DNA of 64,000 bases. Origin: JARRPM01 sp963765545. Lineage in GTDB: Bacteria > Pseudomonadota > Gammaproteobacteria > Pseudomonadales > Halieaceae. This document shows, one piece after another, positions 45,494 to 57,583 of the stretch. The DNA lies in assembly GCA_963765545.1 (NCBI GenBank), contig CAVXWW010000002.1, positions 124,001 through 188,000 of the forward strand. Reading direction: 5' to 3'. Below the pieces are notes generated by a model that saw nothing but the letters and a program-made list of their open reading frames with translations, did no database searches and was not told the DNA's origin. The position numbers and the translations under genes were made by a program. How positions within the stretch are numbered: the stretch's first letter is position 1; each line of letters starts with the position of its first letter.

Positions 45494-46615
45494 ATGAGCA
45501 AAGTTCGCAAGGCAGTGGAGACTGACATCGATGAGTTGTTGCGGCTGGAGGAGTTGGCTTTTCAGGGTGACCGGTTGAGTAGGCGCAGCTTCAAGCGCTG
45601 GCTGCAACATCCGGGTTGTGTCTTTCTGGTCAGCGAAGAACGTGGCTCACTGGGGGGCTACATTCTGGTTGTCTTGCGACGTGGAACCCGGCTCGCCAGA
45701 CTCTATTCACTGGCGGTGGATCCGGTCTGTCGGGGCCAGGGCATCGCCGCCAGGTTGGTAGAGTACGCAGAGGTTGCGGCCAGAAAAGCCGGCGCGCTTT
45801 ATATGCGCCTGGAAGTTGCCGGTAACAATGCCGGTGCGATCGGGCTTTACCGGAAGCTGGGCTATACCCAGTTTGGCTTGTATCAGGACTACTATGAAGA
45901 TCATAGCGACGCCCTGAGGATGGAGAAATGCATCCAGCGCCCGGAGTCCGCGAGTGGCAATCGTTCCATTCCGTGGATCTCCCAGACAACTCCCTTCACC
46001 TGTGGGCCCGCATCGCTGATGATGGCCATGAACGGACTTGATCCGGGCTATTCCCCCAGCCCGCTGGAAGAAGTGGAAATCTGGCGCGAGGCTACAACCA
46101 TATTCATGACATCAGGGCATGGCGGCTGCCACCCCCTGGGGCTTGCACTGGCGGCAACGGCCCGTGGCTTTGACGCTGAGGTCTGGGTTAACAAGAAGGG
46201 ACCGCTGTTTGTCGAAGGTGTACGTGATCCAAACAAGAAACGTGTCATGGGCCTGGTGCATGAGTCTTTTATTGTGCAGGCAAGAAAACAGAAACTACGT
46301 GTGCGTTATGCAGATATAGATCAGGCACGCCTGGCGGCCTGCTATGCCCGGGGAGAGAATGTGCTGATTCTTATCTCTACGTATCGGCTGGATAATCGCA
46401 AGGCCCCCCACTGGGTTGTGCTCAGCGGGTATGATGAAACATGCCTGTACTTTCATGACCCCGATCTGGAAGTTGGCCCTAACCTGAATATCGCAGACGA
46501 AAACCGCGATTCTATAGAGTGCCAGCATGTGCCTATTGCGCGGGCCGACTTCGCTTCAATGAGCTTGTTCGGGGCCAGCAGGTTGCGCACCGCGGTGGTC
46601 CTGCGCAGGCGCTGA
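45494..46615 (+). CDS. GNAT acetyltransferase fused to C39-like cysteine peptidase
   Basis: A 373-residue two-domain protein. Residues 1-145 are a GNAT acetyltransferase with the acetyl-CoA loop CRGQGIAARLV (79-89) and the NxxAIGLYRKLGY tail (111-124). Residues about 157-373 are a C39-type papain-fold peptidase with Cys170 (TPFTCGPASL), His306 (APHWVVLSG) and Asp322 (FHDPD), at the 16-residue His-Asp spacing known for C39 enzymes. All catalytic residues appear intact. It could acetylate a peptide end and also cleave a peptide; the substrate is unknown. The ribosome-binding site is weak. Confidence 0.85.
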   Translation: MSKVRKAVETDIDELLRLEELAFQGDRLSRRSFKRWLQHPGCVFLVSEERGSLGGYILVVLRRGTRLARLYSLAVDPVCRGQGIAARLVEYAEVAARKAGALYMRLEVAGNNAGAIGLYRKLGYTQFGLYQDYYEDHSDALRMEKCIQRPESASGNRSIPWISQTTPFTCGPASLMMAMNGLDPGYSPSPLEEVEIWREATTIFMTSGHGGCHPLGLALAATARGFDAEVWVNKKGPLFVEGVRDPNKKRVMGLVHESFIVQARKQKLRVRYADIDQARLAACYARGENVLILISTYRLDNRKAPHWVVLSGYDETCLYFHDPDLEVGPNLNIADENRDSIECQHVPIARADFASMSLFGASRLRTAVVLRRR

Positions 46616-46655
46616 TAATGGTCAATATGGCAGACATGCGAGACAAAAGTGATGG

Positions 46656-47951
46656 ATGGTTCTGATGTCGGATAATAATCAACAGTACCTTGAGCTGGTG
46701 CGGAGCTTGTCCGATCGAATTGTAGAGGCCCAGCGGCCGGTTCGAATCCTCGATGGTATCAAGTGGTGCAGTAATGTGCGCAACGAATTTTTTGCCAGCG
46801 GCTGCAGGAACCTGCCCCGGGTGGACGCAGCATATTACCAGTGCAAGAACCCCATGGAATTTGATCCAGCTGCGGTTCGCAGCGTGTTTCACCAGATCGA
46901 CAGGGACATCGTACGCAAGCTGGGGCAGCTAAGTCCCCTGGCAACGATTATGCGCCGTATCTGCCGCGAGTATCAGACCGTTGTGCGGATGCTGGAAGCA
47001 CGGGGAACACCTGATTTTGGCATGTATTCGGAGGAATTGTACGGCTCCGCAGCCGACGTTTTTCACGCAGGGGATCCGACCCTGGCCGATTTGGGTACCA
47101 CAATGGAGGGTACCTTGATAAACCTTCTTAAGAACCAGTCGATGGTAGAGGCCGAAAAAGACATCGTGGCCCGAGACGCAGTAGAAATGCTCAATCTACG
47201 GCTGCTGAACGCCTTTCCCGATGCCGGGATTCGGGTTCTGCTGAATGATCAGATGACCGCTGATGCCGCGGCCGGGTCGGACTACCTCAAGATTCGCAGC
47301 GATGCCACGTTCAATGCATTGGACATCGATGTGCTCGAGGTGCATGAGGGTTGGGTCCATCTGGGGACCACACTCAATGGCATGGCGCAGCCATGGTGCA
47401 CTTTCCTCGGCAAGGGGCCGCCGTCCTCGACCACGACGCAGGAAGGACTCGCGGTGCTGACAGAAATTCTGACCATGCGTTCCAGTCCGGCAAGGCTGTA
47501 TCGCCTGATTAACCGGGTGCGAGCGGTTACCCTCGCCGAGGAGGGAGCCGATTTTGTCGAGGTTTTCAACTATCTGCGTGGCAATGAAATGACTGACGAC
47601 GACTGTTACGCGATCGCTGTAAGGGTATTTCGCGGCAGTACCCCGGACGGCCGGCCTTTTACCAAGGATTTGGCCTACATGCGTGGCTTTATCCAGACGT
47701 ACAATTTTATGCGCCTGGCTATTAGTGAGGGTCGGTTGGATAGCCTGCCGGTGTTGTTTTGCGGCAAGGTAACACTGGAGGACATCAAAACGTACCGGGT
47801 GTTGATGGATGAAGGGGTGGTAGTTGCTCCCAAATTCCTGCCGTCATATTTTGCCGATATGAAGGGGCTGGCTACCTGGATGAGTTTTTCCCGATTTATT
47901 TCCAGCCTTAACTTTGATCAACTACAGGCGGATTACAGCTCGCTGCTGTAA
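46656..47951 (+). CDS. DUF1704 (MATCAP-like) zinc peptidase, QEGLA-motif protein
   Basis: A 431-residue protein of the DUF1704 family, often annotated as flavohemoglobin expression-modulating QEGLA motif protein. The zinc motif HExxxH is seen as His230-Glu231 to His235 (EVHEGWVHLGT), and the third ligand Glu263 lies in TQEGLAVLTE. The eukaryotic relatives (KIAA0895/MATCAP) are carboxypeptidases removing C-terminal tyrosine from tubulin. A carboxypeptidase role here is inferred. ATG 46665 is an alternative start; neither has a strong ribosome-binding site. It lies 40 bases after the GNAT-C39 gene. Confidence 0.83.
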   Translation: MVLMSDNNQQYLELVRSLSDRIVEAQRPVRILDGIKWCSNVRNEFFASGCRNLPRVDAAYYQCKNPMEFDPAAVRSVFHQIDRDIVRKLGQLSPLATIMRRICREYQTVVRMLEARGTPDFGMYSEELYGSAADVFHAGDPTLADLGTTMEGTLINLLKNQSMVEAEKDIVARDAVEMLNLRLLNAFPDAGIRVLLNDQMTADAAAGSDYLKIRSDATFNALDIDVLEVHEGWVHLGTTLNGMAQPWCTFLGKGPPSSTTTQEGLAVLTEILTMRSSPARLYRLINRVRAVTLAEEGADFVEVFNYLRGNEMTDDDCYAIAVRVFRGSTPDGRPFTKDLAYMRGFIQTYNFMRLAISEGRLDSLPVLFCGKVTLEDIKTYRVLMDEGVVVAPKFLPSYFADMKGLATWMSFSRFISSLNFDQLQADYSSLL

Positions 47952-48066
47952 TCCGACTGGAGAATTGAGGCTGGTCAAGACACGAGATCAGCCGGTCCTT
48001 ATCTGCCAAGGAAGTGCCACAGTCGCCTTTGCAAATCTGCAAAGCGCCTTCTGTTGTAGATTGGTC

Positions 48067-49539
48067 TCAGACAATTCGCTTCATCGCCGTCATGTAGCCG
48101 CGCAGCGTCTTACCGATTTGTTCAACCGGGTGCTTTCGTATGGCTTCGTTCACTGCAATCAGCTCTGCGTTGTCAACGCCGTTGTCCCCGGCAATACCGC
48201 GCCCTATAACGTCGGTGTCGATCTTGCTCATGAAGTCGGCAAGCAGCGGACGACAGGCGTGGTCGAACAGGTAGCAGCCGTATTCCGCCGTATCTGAAAT
48301 CACCACGTTCATCTCGTACAGCTTTTTGCGCGCTATGGTGTTGGCGATCAGGGGAGTCTCGTGCAGGGATTCATAGTAGGCGGACTCGTCGATAATGCCC
48401 GCGGACACCATTGTCTCAAAAGCCAGTTCCACGCCCGCCTTGATCATGGCAACCAGCAAAATACCGTGGTCATAGTATTCCTGCTCGCTGATGTCTGTGG
48501 TGGTATTGGCCGCTTGTTCAAAAGCAGTTTCTGCGGTAGCTGCTCGCCACTTCAGGAGGTTGGCATCGTCGTTGGCCCAGTCTTCCATCATGGTTTTGGA
48601 AAAGTGCCCGGTCATGATGTCGTCCTGGTGCTTCTCATACAGCGGGCGCATGATGTCCTTGAGTTCTTCCGCCAGGTAGAAGGCGCGAATCTTGGCCGGG
48701 TTTGAAAGGCGATCCATCATGTTGGTGATGCCGCCGTGTTTGAGACCCTCGGTCACCGTCTCCCAGCCGTACTGGATGAGTTTGGATGCGTAACCTGGCT
48801 CAATGCCTTTTTCTACCATTTTGTCGAAACACAGAATGGCGCCGGTTTGCAGCATGCCGCACAGGATGGTTTGCTCACCCATCAGGTCAGACTTCACCTC
48901 CGCGATGAAGGACGACTGCAATACACCCGCCCGGTGTCCGCCGGTACCGGCAGCGTAGGCTTTGGCGAGGTCCAGGCCGTCGCCGCGAGGATCGTTCTCG
49001 GTGTGGACAGCGATCAGGGTTGGTACCCCGAAGCCCCGCTTGTACTCCTCGCGCACCTCGGTGCCCGGGCATTTGGGCGCTACCATGATGACAGTGAGGT
49101 CATCGCGTATCTTCATGCCTTCCTCAACAATATTGAAGCCGTGGGAGTAGGCGAGGCAGGCATCCTGCTTCATCAGCGGCATGATCTGCTTGACCACGCT
49201 GGTGTGCTGCTTGTCTGGCGTCAGGTTGAGCACCAGGTCTGCCCCCGGAATCAGTTCTTCATAGGTGCCAACGGTGAAACCATTTTCGGTAGCATTTTTC
49301 CAGGACTGGCGCTGCTCGCTGATCGCGCTGTCGCGCAGGGCATAGGACACATCAAGGCCGCTGTCGCGCAGATTGAGCCCCTGGTTCAGGCCCTGCGCGC
49401 CGCAGCCCACGATGACCAATTTCTTGCCGCGCAGCTTGTCGACACCGTCGGCGAACTCGGAGCCATCCATAAAACGGCATTTGCCCAGTTGCTGCAATTG
49501 CAGGCGCAGGGGGAGGGTATTGAAGTAGTTTTGACCCAT
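48067..49539 (-). CDS. ilvC: Ketol-acid reductoisomerase, class II
   Basis: A 490-residue long-form (class II) KARI, one residue shorter than E. coli IlvC. The start MGQNYFNTLPLRLQLQQLGKCRFM matches, as do the NADPH loop IVGCGAQGLNQGLNLRDSG and VAPKCPGTEVREEYKRGFG. It converts acetolactate to dihydroxyisovalerate. The frame extends to 49584, but ATG at 49537-49539 is the family start. Transcribed divergently from its regulator ilvY. Confidence 0.98.
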   Translation of the reverse strand: MGQNYFNTLPLRLQLQQLGKCRFMDGSEFADGVDKLRGKKLVIVGCGAQGLNQGLNLRDSGLDVSYALRDSAISEQRQSWKNATENGFTVGTYEELIPGADLVLNLTPDKQHTSVVKQIMPLMKQDACLAYSHGFNIVEEGMKIRDDLTVIMVAPKCPGTEVREEYKRGFGVPTLIAVHTENDPRGDGLDLAKAYAAGTGGHRAGVLQSSFIAEVKSDLMGEQTILCGMLQTGAILCFDKMVEKGIEPGYASKLIQYGWETVTEGLKHGGITNMMDRLSNPAKIRAFYLAEELKDIMRPLYEKHQDDIMTGHFSKTMMEDWANDDANLLKWRAATAETAFEQAANTTTDISEQEYYDHGILLVAMIKAGVELAFETMVSAGIIDESAYYESLHETPLIANTIARKKLYEMNVVISDTAEYGCYLFDHACRPLLADFMSKIDTDVIGRGIAGDNGVDNAELIAVNEAIRKHPVEQIGKTLRGYMTAMKRIV

Positions 49540-49599
49540 GGTGGTATTCCTCTGGTAGACGGGTTTATCGAGTCGGGAGACCATACCTATAAACCGAAC

Positions 49600-49645
49600 T
49601 TGCGTAAAACGCTATATGGGTAATACTGTATTGCGTTAATCGCAA
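49600..49645 (+). promoter_or_regulatory. Paired IlvY operator candidates in the ilvC-ilvY gap
   Basis: TTGCG-TTAAT-CGCAA at 49631-49645 is a perfect dyad, and TTGCG-TAAAA-CGCTA at 49600-49614 is a near copy. Their centres are 31 bases apart, about three helical turns, fitting tandem binding by a LysR-type tetramer. Confidence 0.6.
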
Positions 49646-49658
49646 CAATGGTGGGTTG

Positions 49659-50567
49659 ATGGATACACGATCACTGGCGGTCTTCCTTTCGGTGGCGGAT
49701 ACGCTGAACTTCAGCCGCAGTGGCGAGCTCCTGCATATGAGTGTGTCTGCGGTCAGCAGGACAGTCCGCCGACTGGAAGATGAATTGGGTCAGCCCCTGC
49801 TTGAGCGCGACAACCGCAGCGTGCGCCTGACGGTTGCGGGGCGGGAGTTCCGGGAGTATGCCCGTCGCTCGGTTGCCGAATGGCAACGCCTGCAGCGCAA
49901 GTTGGGGAGCGAGGGGGAGCTGGCGGGCGAGGTTAGCCTGTACTGTTCGGTGACAGCGTCCTACAGTGTGCTGGCGCCAATACTGGAGGCATTCCGGGTA
50001 ACCCACCCCGCGGTGGAAATCATGATGCACACCGGCGACCAGGCTGACGGGATCAGCCATGTCCTGGAAGGGCAGGACGATGTGGCGGTTAGCGGCCGTC
50101 CTGCGCAGCTGCCCCGGCGACTGGAGTTTTTACCACTGTTGGAGTCCCCCCTGCATTTCTGGGCGCCGACCGCAGATTGCGCGGTGCGGCAACTGGTGGA
50201 TGCCGCGGAAACGTCTTCGCCTGGCTTTGACTGGACGGGTATTCCCTTCATTGTGCCGGAGCGCGGCATCACCAAGGACATGCTGGATCACTGGCTGCGT
50301 GAGCGTGGCATCCGCCCCCGGGTGTATGCCCAGGTAGCGGGTCATGAAGCGATTATTGCCATGGTAAGCCTGGGCCTGGGTATCGGGATCGCGCCTGAGC
50401 TGGTAGTGGAGGCGAGCGGGATGCAAGGCAGCGTCAGCCAGATCGCGGTGCCCGATGGGCTGCCCCCACTTACCGTTGGCCTGTGCGGCCTGAAGCAGCG
50501 CTTGCTCAGTCCGGTGGTTAGATCCCTGTGGGATGTGGCGGGGCAGACCTACGGTGTACAGGTTTGA
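49659..50567 (+). CDS. ilvY: LysR-type regulator IlvY
   Basis: A 302-residue LysR-family activator. Helix-turn-helix: LAVFLSVADTLNFSRSGELLHMSVSAVSRTVRRLEDELG near the N-terminus; the rest is an effector-binding domain. Divergence from ilvC and the LysR length identify it as IlvY, which in E. coli activates ilvC when acetolactate or acetohydroxybutyrate binds. ATG 49659 is used; an in-frame TTG directly precedes it. It probably autoregulates from the shared operators. Confidence 0.93.
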   Translation: MDTRSLAVFLSVADTLNFSRSGELLHMSVSAVSRTVRRLEDELGQPLLERDNRSVRLTVAGREFREYARRSVAEWQRLQRKLGSEGELAGEVSLYCSVTASYSVLAPILEAFRVTHPAVEIMMHTGDQADGISHVLEGQDDVAVSGRPAQLPRRLEFLPLLESPLHFWAPTADCAVRQLVDAAETSSPGFDWTGIPFIVPERGITKDMLDHWLRERGIRPRVYAQVAGHEAIIAMVSLGLGIGIAPELVVEASGMQGSVSQIAVPDGLPPLTVGLCGLKQRLLSPVVRSLWDVAGQTYGVQV

Positions 50568-50601
50568 TAGTATGGGGCCAGATTTCAGGGTGGTGGATGG
50601 C

Positions 50602-51471
50602 ATGGATAAACCGGATACAGAAGCTGGCGACGAGAAATCGCAAGAGCAGCAGGGCAAAGATGAACAAGCTGGTGCCGGCCGGCAGCCCGCGCTCGACCTG
50701 CTGGTCGGTGAACATGTAGAGGAGGAGTCTGTTGACGGCCAGACGGTTCGCCACCGCGGCATTTATCTCCTCCCCAACCTGTTCACCACAGGCGCCTTGT
50801 TTGCGGGTTTTTATGCCATCATCGCCGCGATGCGGGACAATTATGAGGCGGCCTCGATCGCCATATTTGCGGCACTGATCCTGGATGGACTCGATGGACG
50901 GGTGGCCCGCCTAACCAACACCTCCAGCAAGTTTGGTGAGGAGTTTGACAGCCTCTCGGACATGGTGTCGTTTGGCGTCGCACCGGCATTGGTCGCGTTC
51001 AGCTGGGCGCTGGGGGATCTGGGCAAGTTTGGCTGGAGTGTGGCGTTTATCTACGTGGCCTGCGCCGCGCTGAGGCTGGCCCGGTTCAATGCCCAGATAG
51101 ATACCGCTGATAAAAAGTATTTTACCGGTTTGGCAAGCCCGGCGGCTGCCAGCATCATCGCCAGTGCGGTCTGGGTATGCTATGACGAGGGCCTTGTTGG
51201 AGCCGCGCTGCCGCATTCACTTGCGGTCATAGTCGGCTTGTTGACCGCCGTCGTTGGCTTTCTGATGATCGCCAACATCCCCTATTACAGTTTCAAGGGC
51301 ATAGATTTCCGCCGCCGGGTACCCTTTGTGCTCATGATCGTGATGATACTGGTGTTCGGTCTGGTGACGGCAGATCCGCCGCGTATACTGCTGTTGGCTT
51401 TCCTGGCCTACGCGATCTCGGGCCCGGTGATCCAGTTCAATAACTGGCGCAAGGGCAGAGCCCAGGGGTGA
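50602..51471 (+). CDS. pssA: CDP-diacylglycerol-serine O-phosphatidyltransferase
   Basis: A 289-residue membrane enzyme of the CDP-alcohol phosphatidyltransferase family. The signature DGLDGRVARLTNTSSKFGEEFDSLSD fits DxxDGxxARxxxxxxxxGxxxDxxxD exactly. About seven hydrophobic segments follow the polar N-terminal 55 residues. It makes phosphatidylserine, the precursor of phosphatidylethanolamine. Starts at 50572 and 50602 are both possible; 50602 has GGGTGGTGG upstream. It is the short Bacillus-like type, not the E. coli soluble type. Confidence 0.93.
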   Translation: MDKPDTEAGDEKSQEQQGKDEQAGAGRQPALDLLVGEHVEEESVDGQTVRHRGIYLLPNLFTTGALFAGFYAIIAAMRDNYEAASIAIFAALILDGLDGRVARLTNTSSKFGEEFDSLSDMVSFGVAPALVAFSWALGDLGKFGWSVAFIYVACAALRLARFNAQIDTADKKYFTGLASPAAASIIASAVWVCYDEGLVGAALPHSLAVIVGLLTAVVGFLMIANIPYYSFKGIDFRRRVPFVLMIVMILVFGLVTADPPRILLLAFLAYAISGPVIQFNNWRKGRAQG

Positions 51472-51475
51472 TAGC

Positions 51476-51497
51476 GGCTGGTCCGACCGGACCAGCC
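51476..51497 (+). terminator. Perfect hairpin after pssA
   Basis: GGCTGGTCC, loop GACC, GGACCAGCC: a 9-bp perfect stem right after the pssA stop. The T run comes about 15 bases later (51513-51519), so termination efficiency is uncertain. Confidence 0.55.
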
Positions 51498-51619
51498 TTC
51501 ACCCGGTCTGCGCCTTTTTTATACCCGCTGAACCAGTGCTCTTTGGGAGCATTTCTGTTCGTTATTTGAGCAGCTTTCAGCCCCGCCGTAAAAAGTCTGA
51601 AATATTTCTGTAAAAGGCC

Positions 51620-51647
51620 TTGCAGGGGGTGGGCCGATCCGTATAAT
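51620..51647 (+). promoter_or_regulatory. rRNA operon promoter with UP element
   Basis: TTGCAG at 51620-51625, 16-base spacer, TATAAT at 51642-51647. The A/T-rich stretch at about 51588-51616 is a typical UP element, and the GC-rich GCGCCTCC after the -10 is a stringent-control discriminator. Confidence 0.85.
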
Positions 51648-51704
51648 GCGCCTCCTCGGTCAGGGGAACCACCCTGCCGAAAGCCTGAGTCCTTGCGACC
51701 AGGA

Positions 51705-51716
51705 GCTATTTAACAA
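51705..51716 (+). promoter_or_regulatory. Leader boxA antitermination site
   Basis: GCTATTTAACAA resembles the rrn boxA consensus (CTCTTTAACAA) that loads the Nus antitermination factors before 16S. Confidence 0.7.
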
Positions 51717-51722
51717 CCAAAT

Positions 51723-51742
51723 GAAGACAGATGTGTGGGCAC
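51723..51742 (+). other. 16S processing stem, 5' arm
   Basis: GAAGACAGATGTGTGGGCAC pairs with 53474-53493 with two mismatches or wobble positions, bringing both ends of 16S together for RNase III cutting. Confidence 0.75.
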
Positions 51743-51915
51743 TTGTTGGGATAGTTGTCACAACTATTCAGACACAACAAGTGACTCATTAATTCATTAT
51801 TGTAATTATTGATTTCGAATTGTGTCTGAGCCGATGATTTGGCAGGTAAAGCGAGGTACTCGCGTAACCTGCCCCTCTTGATCGTTCCGCAAGGATCGGG
51901 CAGAGGTAAAAGATT

Positions 51916-53449
<1,534 letters not shown>

Positions 53450-53473
53450 AACGATGTTGGCACTACCTGATGA

Positions 53474-53493
53474 GTGCTCACACATTTGTCTTC
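53474..53493 (+). other. 16S processing stem, 3' arm
   Basis: GTGCTCACACATTTGTCTTC pairs with the 5' arm at 51723-51742. Confidence 0.75.
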
Positions 53494-53540
53494 ATTTGTT
53501 CGGTTGATGCGAAAGAAATCGCGAGCCAGACCTGTTCTGC

Positions 53541-53614
<74 letters not shown>

Positions 53615-53617
<3 letters not shown>

Positions 53618-53700
53618 AATCGTCCCAGCTCTTCGTTGCCGCAGCACTCGCATAGCAGGCTATGCGTCGCGCTACGGCGCCTCGATCTGAAACGATTTGG
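53615..53700 (+). repeat. Palindromic element between tRNA-Ile and tRNA-Ala
   Basis: An 86-base imperfect palindrome. Outer arms CCAAATCGT and ACGATTTGG are perfect complements; the centre is a perfect 7-bp hairpin GCATAGC-AG-GCTATGC (53650-53665). The left end overlaps the tRNA CCA. It looks like a small dispersed repeat of the MITE or REP type; copy number cannot be judged from this window. Confidence 0.65.
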
Positions 53701-53737
53701 TTAACTTGGCAGGCTTCGTGGTTGCTGACAGAGCATT

Positions 53738-53815
53738 GGGGCTATAGCTCAGCTGGGAGAGCGCCTGCCTTGCACGCAGGAGGTCTGCGGTTCGATCCCG
53801 CATAGCTCCCCACCA
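53738..53815 (+). tRNA. alaT: tRNA-Ala (TGC), with two extra C at the 3' end
   Basis: Acceptor GGGGCTA pairs with TAGCTCC (53803-53809), including the G3-U70 pair that identifies tRNA-Ala; anticodon TGC; good D and T arms. After TAGCTCC the sequence is CCACCA rather than the expected A-CCA, so the encoded CCA is two bases out of register. Confidence 0.95.
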
Positions 53816-53835
53816 TTTATTTGCATCATTGAGAT

Positions 53836-53878
53836 CAGAAAGAAGCTTTTTTGCAGGTTGTGAAAAAGCTTCTTTCTG
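53836..53878 (+). other. Perfect 16-bp hairpin in the 16S-23S spacer
   Basis: CAGAAAGAAGCTTTTT (53836-53851) and AAAAAGCTTCTTTCTG (53863-53878) with an 11-base loop. Only TTTT follows, so full termination is unlikely; it may be a processing or pausing signal. Confidence 0.75.
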
Positions 53879-53895
53879 GTTTTAACAACCGGAAA

Positions 53896-53907
53896 GTTCT
53901 TTAACAA
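53896..53907 (+). promoter_or_regulatory. Spacer boxA antitermination site
   Basis: GTTCTTTAACAA matches the boxA consensus and lies before 23S, as in E. coli. Confidence 0.8.
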
Positions 53908-54152
53908 GGTAAATCAAGCTGAGTCTATGGATTGCAGCTCAACACACGCGGGGTTCAGGCTCTGTGTTGTGGTGGGAACAATCCGTAGATAAAAAGTTCT
54001 GGTAGCGGGTTTCAATTCCCCGTTGCCAAACGAGTTGTAATAAACACTGTGACTTAAGCGTCACAACATCCGGCGGGTATGCACTTTGATCGGTGCATGC
54101 CTCATAAGTACCTGGCCTGTGTTAAGGGGGTCGGGGAAAAGTCTTTGTCCAG

Positions 54153-54168
54153 ATAACTTTGGTTATAT

Positions 54169-54176
<8 letters not shown>
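54153..54176 (+). other. 23S processing stem, 5' arm
   Basis: Pairs nearly perfectly with 57073-57096, running into the first bases of 23S; RNase III substrate. Confidence 0.8.
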
Positions 54177-57072
<2,896 letters not shown>

Positions 57073-57081
<9 letters not shown>

Positions 57082-57096
57082 TATAATCCAAGTTAT
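57073..57096 (+). other. 23S processing stem, 3' arm
   Basis: Complement of 54153-54176. Confidence 0.8.
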
Positions 57097-57249
57097 TTGC
57101 CACGTGAGTGGAGATGAAGACAGTTGGATGTTGTGTTGAGTCACAGTAAAAAGCACTCGTTGAATTGCAAATCAGTTTGATTTACCGCCCTATTTGAGAG
57201 GACGACGGCGCTGCTTAGGCAGGTAGGACCGAACTCCCTCAAGCCAGTT

Positions 57250-57368
57250 TGCCTGGCGACCACAGAGCGTTGGAACCACCTGACCCCATCCCGAACTCAG
57301 AAGTGAAACGACGCATCGCCGATGGTAGTGTGGGGTATCCCCATGTGAGAGTAGGTCATCGCCAGGCT
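57250..57368 (+). rRNA. rrf: 5S ribosomal RNA
   Basis: About 119 bases, with ends TGCCTGGCGA and CGCCAGGCT pairing as helix I, and the conserved CCGAACTCAGAAGTGAAACG and GATGGTAGTGTGGGGT internally. Confidence 0.96.
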
Positions 57369-57378
57369 TCTAAAAAAG

Positions 57379-57418
57379 AAAACCCCCTGCAGCTATGTTG
57401 CAGGGGGTTTTGTTTTTT
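57379..57418 (+). terminator. rRNA operon terminator T1
   Basis: AAAACCCCCTGCAG, loop, TTGCAGGGGGTTTTGTTTTTT directly after 5S: a strong Rho-independent terminator. Confidence 0.93.
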
Positions 57419-57507
57419 AGGAAGGTGATGTCCGGCTGTCACTCAATATCGGGCTCATGTGACCGCGCCTGTTCCGCAGGGAAAGCAAGCAGGGCTTGCT
57501 TCCTACT

Positions 57508-57522
57508 GTAGGTCATCGCCAG
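57508..57522 (+). repeat. Duplicated 15-base tail of 5S rRNA
   Basis: GTAGGTCATCGCCAG is identical to the 5S 3' end at 57351-57365. A second terminator follows, as if this were the end of a deleted second 5S copy. Confidence 0.75.
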
Positions 57523-57550
57523 TGCCGGAGGCGGCCCCCTCTAAACCCTG

Positions 57551-57583
57551 AATCCCGCAGTTCAATGTGCTGCGGGATTTTTT
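57551..57583 (+). terminator. Second rRNA terminator
   Basis: AATCCCGCAG, loop, CTGCGGGATTTTTT; its last bases overlap the stop of the convergent HD-GYP gene. Confidence 0.9.

Larger units (their letters stand above)
53816..54168 (+). other. Spacer between tRNA-Ala and 23S
   Basis: No gene. It holds a perfect 16-bp hairpin (53836-53878), a boxA (53896-53907) and the 5' arm of the 23S processing stem (from 54153). Confidence 0.8.
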
